A DNA stretch of 5,957 nucleotides, taken from NCBI GenBank assembly GCA_002068775.1, contig MWAX01000138.1:1-5957 (forward strand), read 5' to 3'. Shown one piece after another: positions 1 to 5,957 of this stretch. Below the pieces are notes generated by a model. It was not told the origin of the DNA. It did not search any database and worked only from the letters and a program-made list of their open reading frames with translations. This DNA comes from Actinobacteria bacterium ADurb.Bin346 (GTDB lineage: Bacteria > Actinomycetota > Humimicrobiia > Humimicrobiales > Humimicrobiaceae). The translations under genes and the position numbers were made by a program. Each line of letters opens with the position of its first letter. The stretch's first letter is position 1.

Positions 1-588
1 ATTTTTATCGGCTCGACAACAGTTCTTGTCCCTTTTGACAGTGAAATAAAAAAGGCAAAACTTTTATCTGAAGAGCTTATAAAAAAATCCGGACTTGATT
101 TTACTATTCTTCGCCCTTCCATGATATATGGGACACCTGATGACAGAAATTTTTCAAAAATGATTTCATTTATTAATAAAAGGGGATTTTTTGTTGTTTT
201 TGGAAAAGGCGACAACCTCATACAGCCGGTGCATGTTGAAGATGTTGCCGGCGCAATTGCAGCAGTTATTGAAAAACCGGCTACTTTCGGAAAGACTTAT
301 GAAATACCCGGGAGAGCACCTTTAAAATATAAAGAGATGCTGGAAATAGTAAAATCAAAACTTGGCAGGCAATTCAGGATTTATTACCTGCCGATTGGAA
401 TCAGCAGAATTGCTGTAAAATTATACAGCAGGCTTGTCCCTTCATCTTCATTGAAGCCGGATATGATTGACAGGATGGAAATAGATAAAGCTTATAGTTA
501 TGAAAATGCTTCTGAAGATTTTGGTTATGAACCAATGCCTTTTGAAACCGGCATAGAAAAATTTATAAAACACCTTGAAAAGAATTAA
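1..588 (+). CDS. Atypical NAD(P)-binding SDR / epimerase-like protein, 5'-truncated
   Basis: The reading frame is open from base 1, giving 195 visible codons and a TAA stop. The N-terminal Rossmann half with the glycine-rich nucleotide motif lies outside the window. The ATG at 121 falls inside a conserved segment (TILRPSMIYGTPDDRN, about visible residues 35-50), so it is internal and not the start. That segment, the later QPVHVEDVAGAI stretch (residues 75-86) and the short C-terminal substrate-side region match extended/atypical SDRs of the NAD-dependent epimerase and NDUFA9-like type. The usual YxxxK pair is not intact: aligned on the KxxxE spacing, Lys20 is kept but the tyrosine position is Ile16. 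Classical epimerase or dehydratase chemistry is therefore doubtful, and it may be a binding or reductase-like protein. The substrate is unknown. It overlaps the next gene by 14 bp, suggesting coupled expression. Fold assignment is confident; function is not. Confidence 0.85.
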   Translation: MFIGSTTVLVPFDSEIKKAKLLSEELIKKSGLDFTILRPSMIYGTPDDRNFSKMISFINKRGFFVVFGKGDNLIQPVHVEDVAGAIAAVIEKPATFGKTYEIPGRAPLKYKEMLEIVKSKLGRQFRIYYLPIGISRIAVKLYSRLVPSSSLKPDMIDRMEIDKAYSYENASEDFGYEPMPFETGIEKFIKHLEKN

Positions 589-1768
589 ATTAGTTTTTTT
601 TAGTCTTGCATGTTTCATCTTTTTGCTTTTATTTATGCTCTTTTGCTTTCCTCTGCTGACAAAGACAGTGATGTATAAGCAAAGCCCTGAGGGGACTTTA
701 AACAGTGAAAAAAATGTCATTGTTTATGACTTTAAGTTGCCTGAAAAAATAACTCCGGAGGTTTCTGATTATTTATCCTTAAAAATAACTGCAGTAAACA
801 CCCGGAGCTCTCCTTATCCATATACAAGCATTGCGCTTGACCTTTCAAAAGAAAAAATACAATCGGAAGAGAATGAAAGTGCCAGGAGCTATGTTATCCA
901 GGATAGGAAAAAAATCATAGTTGATGGCATCACCCACACCTGCCATATTTATGCAGGTGAAAATAAATACTGGAAAAATGACTGGGGCCTTGAGGGGGCG
1001 GTTCCAAAGACTTCAATTGACATCATAACTATGGAAACTCCAGTTATTGAAGGCGTAGAAATAAAAATAAATGAATTTGAGTTTAAAAAAAGGATTCTTC
1101 CCGGACTTGACTCAAGTATAAACTTTTTACTGAAATCCCGCCTGGGATTAAGTGATATAAACCCTCTTATCACACCCGCTTATATTTTTCTTTTAGCTGC
1201 GCTTATAATGGCAGGCTTTTTTTACCTGTTATTTGCAAAAAGAAAACCGGTAAGGCTTAATTTACCTGCAGCTGTGACATATTTAATTATTTTCACGCTG
1301 TTTATATTCTCCATTTACTTTATGCAGGCAGGTTTTTACACAGTTAAAAGTTATTTTGATTCATATAAAAACTATATTTCTTCAGGCAGGCTGAGCGAGA
1401 CATATGAGGGTTTTTACAATTTCAGGAAGTTTATAAAATGGCTGGACAGTAAAATCCCTGAAGGTGAAAACGTAATTGTACTGCTTAAGGGCAAGCCGGT
1501 ATATATAATGTCTGAGCTTGCATATAATATGTATCCTGCTGATCTTGCATTCATTGATATTTCCGGCAAAACGAGCCGGGAAGTTTTAAATGAGATTTTA
1601 GCCGTTCATTCAGGACAGAAAAATCCTGAAGGCAGGGAAAGCCTGCAAAGCAATTATAATTATGTTGTGGCGCTTTCAAAGCAGGACATACCGCATAGCG
1701 CAGCTCTTCAGTTAATTGATTCTTACAGAGAATCAGCCGGATATGTCTTTAAAATAAATCCGGATTAA
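575..1768 (+). CDS. Three-helix membrane protein with large extracytoplasmic domains, unknown function
   Basis: This is a 397-residue protein. The start is TTG at 575: an in-frame TAA at 566-568 blocks any longer form, and starting here gives a basic N-terminus (KRIK) followed by a hydrophobic helix at residues 6-28. There is no Shine-Dalgarno; TATAAA lies 5 bases upstream. Residues 30-200 form a soluble, beta-rich region (for example IEGVEIKINEFEF, 158-170) that may be a sandwich or carbohydrate-binding-like fold. Two more helices follow at about 203-221 and 230-256, separated by a basic loop (AKRKPVR), which by the positive-inside rule is cytoplasmic. Residues 257-397 would then be outside; their pattern FRKFIKWLDSKIPEGENVIVL, followed by a Tyr-rich stretch (residues 310-320), resembles the soluble tails of some GT-C-type membrane glycosyltransferases and their partners. 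No catalytic motif was identified. A role in the cell envelope or glycans is inference from context. Confidence 0.85.
   Translation: MKRIKLVFFSLACFIFLLLFMLFCFPLLTKTVMYKQSPEGTLNSEKNVIVYDFKLPEKITPEVSDYLSLKITAVNTRSSPYPYTSIALDLSKEKIQSEENESARSYVIQDRKKIIVDGITHTCHIYAGENKYWKNDWGLEGAVPKTSIDIITMETPVIEGVEIKINEFEFKKRILPGLDSSINFLLKSRLGLSDINPLITPAYIFLLAALIMAGFFYLLFAKRKPVRLNLPAAVTYLIIFTLFIFSIYFMQAGFYTVKSYFDSYKNYISSGRLSETYEGFYNFRKFIKWLDSKIPEGENVIVLLKGKPVYIMSELAYNMYPADLAFIDISGKTSREVLNEILAVHSGQKNPEGRESLQSNYNYVVALSKQDIPHSAALQLIDSYRESAGYVFKINPD
1717..1763. other. Two adjacent inverted repeats near the convergent gene ends
   Basis: TGATTCT (1717-1723) pairs with AGAATCA (1729-1735) across a 5-base loop. Immediately after it, CCGGAT (1737-1742) pairs with ATCCGG (1758-1763) across 15 bases. 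Both lie in the last codons of the membrane-protein gene, 52-98 bases beyond the stop of the opposing phosphoesterase gene. Neither is followed by a T-run on either strand, so they do not meet the rho-independent terminator pattern. They could act as weak RNA structure at the 3' ends of the converging transcripts, or be chance coding sequence. The 46 bp between the two stop codons (1769-1814) holds only a pyrimidine-rich stretch and no convincing hairpin. Confidence 0.3.
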
Positions 1769-1814
1769 AGTTATCCTGCTTTTTATCTTGCCTTGCTTTC
1801 TGGTTTGTTATAAT

Positions 1815-2846
1815 TTAGTTAAAGCTTATTTCTTCCTCGTAAAATAAATTATTTTTAATGTCTCTAACTGACATTATCCAGGTATTTTCTTTTATCTTTA
1901 TTTCTACAAAATGCAAAAATCCGCCTTCCTCTTCTGAAGCATAAGGAGAGGCTCCGCTGCATCCTGAAATTACATAAGTTGTACCGCCATGATGTTCCAT
2001 ATGATACATATGTTCATGACCGCTGAAAACAGCGTCAACTTTAAATTCTGAAAAGATATTTCGTATATCATACTGGTTTTCTTTGCTTGAGAATGCTACA
2101 TGAAGAGAGCCGTCTGTTATGCAGTCAGGGTTCAGAAATGAATAAACAGGCGGATGAATAAAAATAAAGACTTTTTCATTTTTAAGAATATTAAGTATTT
2201 TTTTTAACCATTCAAGCTGCTGTCCTTCTATTGCGCCCCATTTTCCCTGCTGGTACGCATAAAGGATTATGAAATAAAGACCGCCATATTTGAAATAATA
2301 ATATGATTCCTGTTCCTGATCTCTTACAGCAAACCATAAACCCAGGCCGGGCATACCTTCAAGGGCATTTCTCACTGGAAAATAAATATTTATTCCATTT
2401 TTTTCAGCAAATTCATATGCCTTTTTATTTACCATTGATTCAAACAAGCTGCGGGTAGTCTTATTTGCCACATCATGGTTGCCGCAGGAAACAAAAACCG
2501 GACAATCAAGGTTTTTCACAGCATTTATATAATCTGTGAACTGCCTTTGCGCAATGACTTCATCGCTTGAACCCCCATTTATTATATCCCCCGTGTTAAA
2601 GTAAAGTTCAGGGTCACATTTTTTCATATAATTTATGAGGTTCAGAAATGTTTGAGGCTGCCCTAGACTGTCATTTGCGGGCCTGTTGTCGCCAGAAACA
2701 CATATATTAAACAGGACTGAGCCCTCACCCGTTGAACTTAAAAAGTTATCGGAGCTTTCTCCAAATTTTTCCTGATTGAAGCTGCCGACAATAAATATTG
2801 AAGAAAGGATAAGTGGTATTAAAAAAGTACTGGCTATTATTTTCAT
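1815..2846 (-). CDS. Exported calcineurin-like metallophosphoesterase
   Basis: This 343-residue protein probably hydrolyses a phosphate ester or diphosphate using a two-metal centre. The hydrophobic N-terminus (residues 3-21, no lipobox cysteine) is a signal peptide or anchor, so it acts outside the cytoplasmic membrane. The metallophosphoesterase motifs appear in order: SGDNR (D53), GD with N90 following (TGDIIN, D87), GNHD (122-125), a histidine in FIHPP (H231) and GHEH (276-279). The first motif is D-x-R instead of the usual D-x-H, a variant seen in some exported and purple-acid-phosphatase-like members. The substrate cannot be read from sequence. It is the last gene of the minus-strand block, 14 bp after the phosphoglycosyl transferase, which suggests a substrate in the same glycan pathway (inference). 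The ATG is the only plausible start: GGAG abuts it with no spacer, so it is a poor ribosome site and reinitiation after the upstream stop is likely. Family assignment is firm. Confidence 0.93.
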   Translation of the reverse strand: MKIIASTFLIPLILSSIFIVGSFNQEKFGESSDNFLSSTGEGSVLFNICVSGDNRPANDSLGQPQTFLNLINYMKKCDPELYFNTGDIINGGSSDEVIAQRQFTDYINAVKNLDCPVFVSCGNHDVANKTTRSLFESMVNKKAYEFAEKNGINIYFPVRNALEGMPGLGLWFAVRDQEQESYYYFKYGGLYFIILYAYQQGKWGAIEGQQLEWLKKILNILKNEKVFIFIHPPVYSFLNPDCITDGSLHVAFSSKENQYDIRNIFSEFKVDAVFSGHEHMYHMEHHGGTTYVISGCSGASPYASEEEGGFLHFVEIKIKENTWIMSVRDIKNNLFYEEEISFN

Positions 2847-2860
2847 CTCCGGATTGCTCG

Positions 2861-3433
2861 TTAATTTGCTCCCTGGCCACTTAAAGCTGCCCGGGTTGTC
2901 ATAAAAAGTATTTTCAAATCCAGAGCAAATGTGGCTGTCTTTAAATATTTATAGTCAAAATCAACCTTCTGCTCAATAGTCAAAGCATCGCGGCCATTGA
3001 CCTGGGCAAGTCCTGTAACGCCAGGCCTTATCCTGTCCACGCCTTTTTCCTTGCGAAGCGATATAAGGTAATCCTGGTTGTGAAGGGCGGGCCTTGGCCC
3101 AACAAAACTCATGTCCCCTTTTAATATATTTATAAGCTGGGGTATTTCATCTATGGAAAACCGCCTCAAAAATATCCCCACTCTGGTGTTTAGCATTTCC
3201 TGATCTATGACTTTGTCTGTGGGTATGTCCGGCGTTCCCTCTTTCATGGACCTGAATTTATAGATTGTAAAATATCTGCTGCCTGTTCCGGCCCTCTTCT
3301 GTGTGTAGATCACCCTTCCCTTTGAGTCTGCCTTTATTAACACCGGCACTATTATCCACAATGGAATAAACAGGATAAGCAGCAGGATTGAAAAAATAAT
3401 GTCAAAACTTCTCTTTGCAAATTTATAAAACAT
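2861..3433 (-). CDS. PglC-type polyprenyl-phosphate sugar-1-phosphate transferase (small monotopic PGT)
   Basis: The enzyme transfers a sugar-1-phosphate from a UDP-sugar to polyprenyl phosphate, the membrane-committing first step of a surface glycan. At 190 residues it is the minimal PglC-like form, without the extra N-terminal helices of WbaP-type enzymes. Family marks run the full length: KRSFD (7-11), a re-entrant membrane helix at about 11-33 with Pro24 at its break, TQKRAG (44-49), IYKFRSM (57-63), the catalytic Asp-Glu dyad in SIDEIPQL (D95, E96), LKGDMSFVGPRP (104-115) and RPGVTGLAQVNGR (136-148). The residue before Pro24 is Ile, where PglC of Campylobacter has Ser. The sugar is not readable; the preceding 4,6-dehydratase makes a bacillosamine-like or other 6-deoxy amino sugar plausible. 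The ATG lies 6 bp after the dehydratase stop and has no Shine-Dalgarno, so translation is probably coupled. Confidence 0.95.
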   Translation of the reverse strand: MFYKFAKRSFDIIFSILLLILFIPLWIIVPVLIKADSKGRVIYTQKRAGTGSRYFTIYKFRSMKEGTPDIPTDKVIDQEMLNTRVGIFLRRFSIDEIPQLINILKGDMSFVGPRPALHNQDYLISLRKEKGVDRIRPGVTGLAQVNGRDALTIEQKVDFDYKYLKTATFALDLKILFMTTRAALSGQGAN

Positions 3434-3439
3434 ACAAGT

Positions 3440-5347
3440 TTAATGCCATCTGTACCAGATTTCTTTTTCATTAAAATCCGGCACTATTTTTTTGATATCT
3501 TTGAAAAGATTGTTGTAGTCATTTATCTGAAGCTCTTTTTCGATGCTGAATAAAATATTGATTATTTCATCATTTGTGTAATTATTATTGCCGCTGTTTT
3601 TAGTTTCAAAAATGTAGCCAAACTCGGTTTTCACAAGCTCTTCGTTTTCAGAAACGAGCTCTTCATTTAGTTTCTCGCCGTGCCTGGGGCCGGTATATAC
3701 TATTTCAATATCTTTTCCCGGCTCCATTCCGTAAAGTTTTATCATACTCATTGCAAGATCCAGTATACTTATCTGCTCGCCCATATCTAGGACATAGATC
3801 TCCCCGCCTTTACCCATGATACAAGATTGTATGACAAGCTGGGCTGCTTCAGGTATGGTCATAAAGTATCGCTTCATATCAGGGTGGGTTATCCTTATTG
3901 GGCCTCCGGCTTTTATCTGCTCTTTAAAAAGTGGAACAACGCTTCCCCTGCTCCCGAGGACATTGCCAAACCTGACTATCATAAACCTTGTGTTATTGAC
4001 CTTTGACAATGCCTGAAGATATTTTTCTGCAAGCATCTTTGAAAGCCCCATAACGCTTTTGGGGTTGACTGCCTTATCAGTGGAAAGCATGACAAACCTT
4101 GAGACATTGCTGTCTATTGCTAGTTTTGCAAGTATTTTTGTCCCTATAAAATTGTTCTGGATTGCAGCTTCAGGGTTTAACTGCATCAGGGAGACATGCT
4201 TATACGCTGCAGTGTGAAAGATTATGAAAGGCTTGTAATTTGCAAAAATTGATTTCATCGCCTGTTTGTCCCTGATATCTGCCACCATCGGTACAATCGA
4301 GCTGAAGCCAAATTCATTTGCCAGCTCCTGCTCTATTAAAAACAGGTTGTTTTCTGTATTATCGACAAGTATCATTTTTTCCGGCCCGAATTTTATCACC
4401 TGCCTGCATATTTCTGAACCGATTGAGCCCCCTGCTCCTGTTATGAGCACCACTTTGTTCTTTATCTCAGCAATTACAGCAGGAGTCTGTATATAAATGG
4501 GCTCCCGGCCTAATATGTCCTCTATGTCAATATCCCTGACCTGGTAAAGGTAAACTTTATTGTCAATCACTTCATAAAGGCTTGGCAGTGTTTTGACAGG
4601 TATGCCCGACTCTTTTGCTGCAAACGCTATCTGTTTGCGCAGTTCACCGGGCGCTGAAGGTATGGCAATTATTATTTCATCAACTGAGTGTTTCTGTGTG
4701 ACATCCTGAAGTTCATTTATTGGCGCAAGCACTCTGACGCCGTGTATCTGATGCCTCAGTTTTGCAGGGTCGTCATCAAGAAAGCCGACAGGGATGTATT
4801 CACTGTTTCTCTGCCTTATTATCTCGCGCACTATCATTTCACCTGCATCTCCCGCCCCGCAGATCAGTATCCTTTTTTTCCTGATGCCGGGCTTTCCGAA
4901 TTTCATCTCATTGAAGAGCCGTTCAATAAACCTGGAGATAATTACAAGCAGAATCGTTATTAAAAAATCGATTATTAAAATACTTCTCGGAAAATACGGC
5001 AGGCTGAAACTCCCAAACAGCGGTATTGGCTGAGACAGAACATAAAAAATAACGCCAATTACTATTGTGCTGAGCGCAACTGCTTCAACGATTGCAACCA
5101 TATCTTTGATTGAGGCATATTTCCACACTCTCCTGTACATGCCAAAGATAATAAAAAGAGGCAATTTGATTACAAGTATTATAAGGATATAAATACCGAC
5201 ATACTTTGCATATCTCTCAAAGACTATGCTGCCGGTACCTGCGCTTATTACGCCCCTCAGGAAAAAAGAGATTATAAAAGATGAAAAAACAATAAAGACG
5301 TCAAAGACAAATAATCTTATTATTTTAAGTATTGAGCCCTTTTTCAT
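3440..5347 (-). CDS. Membrane-anchored nucleotide-sugar 4,6-dehydratase, PglF/WbpM/CapD family
   Basis: This is a full-length (635 aa) member of the family that converts UDP-GlcNAc to UDP-4-keto-6-deoxy-GlcNAc, feeding bacillosamine, FucNAc or QuiNAc synthesis. There are four transmembrane helices (about 9-31, 47-70, 82-104, 120-140). A first Rossmann domain follows (ILICGAGDAGE, 160-170, continuing to about 290), then the catalytic SDR domain. The latter has GAGGSIGSE (304-312), the AAYKHVSLM stretch (380-388), STDKAVNP (422-429), then M433 and K437, RFGNVLGSRGSVVP (459-472) and GPRHGEKLNEEL (553-564). Met433 sits where classical SDRs have the catalytic Tyr; this replacement is normal for long WbpM/PglF proteins, so the enzyme is expected to be active. 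A tail rich in Asn (584-593) precedes the C-terminus. The exact sugar and C5 stereochemistry cannot be decided here. The ATG follows a basic, well-placed N-terminus, has no Shine-Dalgarno, and lies 18 bp after the upstream stop, just downstream of an extended -10 box. Confidence 0.95.
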   Translation of the reverse strand: MKKGSILKIIRLFVFDVFIVFSSFIISFFLRGVISAGTGSIVFERYAKYVGIYILIILVIKLPLFIIFGMYRRVWKYASIKDMVAIVEAVALSTIVIGVIFYVLSQPIPLFGSFSLPYFPRSILIIDFLITILLVIISRFIERLFNEMKFGKPGIRKKRILICGAGDAGEMIVREIIRQRNSEYIPVGFLDDDPAKLRHQIHGVRVLAPINELQDVTQKHSVDEIIIAIPSAPGELRKQIAFAAKESGIPVKTLPSLYEVIDNKVYLYQVRDIDIEDILGREPIYIQTPAVIAEIKNKVVLITGAGGSIGSEICRQVIKFGPEKMILVDNTENNLFLIEQELANEFGFSSIVPMVADIRDKQAMKSIFANYKPFIIFHTAAYKHVSLMQLNPEAAIQNNFIGTKILAKLAIDSNVSRFVMLSTDKAVNPKSVMGLSKMLAEKYLQALSKVNNTRFMIVRFGNVLGSRGSVVPLFKEQIKAGGPIRITHPDMKRYFMTIPEAAQLVIQSCIMGKGGEIYVLDMGEQISILDLAMSMIKLYGMEPGKDIEIVYTGPRHGEKLNEELVSENEELVKTEFGYIFETKNSGNNNYTNDEIINILFSIEKELQINDYNNLFKDIKKIVPDFNEKEIWYRWH

Positions 5348-5353
5348 AAGACG

Positions 5354-5362
5354 ATTATATCA
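5354..5362 (-). promoter_or_regulatory. Extended -10 promoter placed for a leaderless dehydratase mRNA
   Basis: Read on the minus strand, the 18 bp between the LytR_C-type gene and the dehydratase gene contain TGATATAAT, a perfect extended -10 element (TGn plus TATAAT). Six bases (CGTCTT) separate it from the ATG, so a start point 7 bases past the box would be the A of the ATG itself, giving a leaderless transcript. The -35 region at 17 bp spacing (AAAACA) matches consensus in only three of six positions, which extended -10 promoters tolerate. The gap has no ribosome-binding sequence. A chance TATAAT in AT-rich DNA is possible, but the exact spacing and the lack of a Shine-Dalgarno favour a real site. 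Confidence 0.5.
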
Positions 5363-5365
5363 CAA

Positions 5366-5957
5366 TCACCATGATATGTTTTCTTTGTAATCACTGCCGG
5401 CTATTAGAATAATATCCGCATTTGCGGGGTACTGGCTCCATTTACTGCTGTAGGGCTCCATCTCATAGCTGTTAAGGACTTTCGCCAACTGCTCTGCATT
5501 TTGTTTTTTGGAAGCGTTATAAATTATCATTGTCCTCGAAAAATCAAAGCTTTTTGCGTTCGCAATATCTTTTATCTTAAAACCGTATTTTAAAAGATAT
5601 TCTCTGAAGTCAACTGCTGCCCCTTTTGCTCCGCAGCCGTTATATATGACAATTGATGTTTTTTTAACAATTGAGGTGTCAAGCGTTACCCCGACATCCA
5701 CATCAATTTCAAGCGGTATTACCCCTGCCTGAGAAAACCAGATCACATGTTCATGCACAAGGTCGTAAGCAAGCACATAGCGGCCGGGCTTTTTAGGCGC
5801 ATGGACTATCATCTTGACTGTTACCGATTCATTGTGCGAGACATTTTTTGGAAGCTCTCCGCTGTCGGCATCAAACTTAACGACTTCCCGCGTATCCCTG
5901 TTATACCAGTGCGCTCCAAGGTCGACTCTCTGGACCACATTGTTTTCCCAGGTCATA
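5366..5957 (-). CDS. C-terminal part of a beta-sandwich plus LytR_C-domain protein, cut by the window end
   Basis: About 196 codons are visible, ending in TGA. The ATG at 5956 lies at the window edge and inside a domain, so the gene very probably continues beyond and this Met is internal. Visible residues 1-90 (VDLGAHWYNRD, APKKPGRYVLAYDLVHEHVIWF, then a run to IDVDV) form a beta-sandwich module of a kind found attached to bacterial surface-glycan and glycosyltransferase proteins. Residues 100-190 (SIVIYNGCGAKGAA, then LLKYGFKIKDIANAKSF, then ADIILIAGSDY) match the LytR_C/CpsA-associated domain, which elsewhere sits at the C-terminus of LytR-CpsA-Psr wall-polymer ligases or alone on membrane anchors. 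No LCP catalytic domain is visible. It probably works at the envelope, and it leads the block containing the dehydratase and phosphoglycosyl transferase. Domain calls rest on remembered family patterns; the upstream part of the protein is unknown. Confidence 0.75.
   Translation of the reverse strand, partial: MTWENNVVQRVDLGAHWYNRDTREVVKFDADSGELPKNVSHNESVTVKMIVHAPKKPGRYVLAYDLVHEHVIWFSQAGVIPLEIDVDVGVTLDTSIVKKTSIVIYNGCGAKGAAVDFREYLLKYGFKIKDIANAKSFDFSRTMIIYNASKKQNAEQLAKVLNSYEMEPYSSKWSQYPANADIILIAGSDYKENISW

Noticed and set aside
121..588. ATG at 121 as the start of the first gene
   Set aside because: The frame is open to base 1, and upstream residues (SEELIKKSGLDFTILRPS) belong to the same conserved fold, so the gene is simply truncated by the window.
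448..720. 90-codon open frame on the minus strand
   Set aside because: It lies antisense across the overlap of two well-supported plus-strand genes. Its protein is a low-complexity Lys/Phe-rich sequence with no family pattern.
949..1173. 74-codon minus-strand open frame
   Set aside because: It is antisense to the outer domain of the membrane protein and has no supporting motif or ribosome site.
1809..1814. TATAAT on the plus strand between the convergent genes
   Set aside because: The best -35 candidate (TTGCCT at 1788) is spaced 15 bp away and there is no TGn extension. It would drive only antisense RNA into the phosphoesterase gene, so chance in AT-rich DNA is more likely.
4688..5033. Two overlapping plus-strand open frames of 79 and 91 codons
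   Set aside because: Both are antisense to conserved parts of the dehydratase (fourth helix and first Rossmann domain). Their sequence shows no domain, and they are shadows of that gene.
5366..5956. Gene start at the ATG at 5956
   Set aside because: The Met is at the very edge of the window, directly before a domain strand, with no room for a signal or anchor. A continuing gene is far more likely.

Overview
The window is an AT-rich bacterial segment that is almost entirely coding. It holds six genes arranged as two converging blocks: two genes on the plus strand (1-1768) and four on the minus strand (5957-1815). Four genes are complete and two are cut by the window edges. I cannot name the organism. 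The LytR C-terminal-type domain and the beta-sandwich domain in the last gene are, from general knowledge, common in actinobacterial and other monoderm-related lineages. The AT-rich codon use is unlike typical high-GC Actinobacteria, so an uncultured low-GC lineage is a low-confidence guess. None of the four visible start codons has a normally spaced Shine-Dalgarno sequence.

Plus strand: the window opens inside an atypical NAD(P)-binding SDR/epimerase-like protein that lacks the catalytic tyrosine (1-588). It overlaps by 14 bp a TTG-initiated, three-helix membrane protein of unrecognised family with large extracytoplasmic domains (575-1768).

Minus strand, in transcription order: (i) the C-terminal part of a protein joining a beta-sandwich domain to a LytR_C-like domain (5957-5366); (ii) a complete membrane-anchored nucleotide-sugar 4,6-dehydratase of the PglF/WbpM/CapD type (5347-3440); (iii) a small PglC-type phosphoglycosyl transferase (3433-2861); (iv) an exported calcineurin-like metallophosphoesterase (2846-1815). 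Gaps are 18, 6 and 14 bp, so this looks like one operon. An extended -10 promoter sits exactly where it would produce a leaderless mRNA for the dehydratase.

Taken together, the minus-strand genes look like the first steps of a surface-glycan pathway. The dehydratase makes a 4-keto-6-deoxy amino sugar nucleotide, and the phosphoglycosyl transferase loads a sugar phosphate onto the polyprenyl-phosphate carrier. The exported phosphoesterase may act on a phosphorylated product outside the membrane. The aminotransferase, glycosyltransferases and flippase such a pathway would need are not in the window. No RNA genes, mobile elements, CRISPR arrays or convincing rho-independent terminators were seen, and no gene-free stretch exceeds 46 bp.
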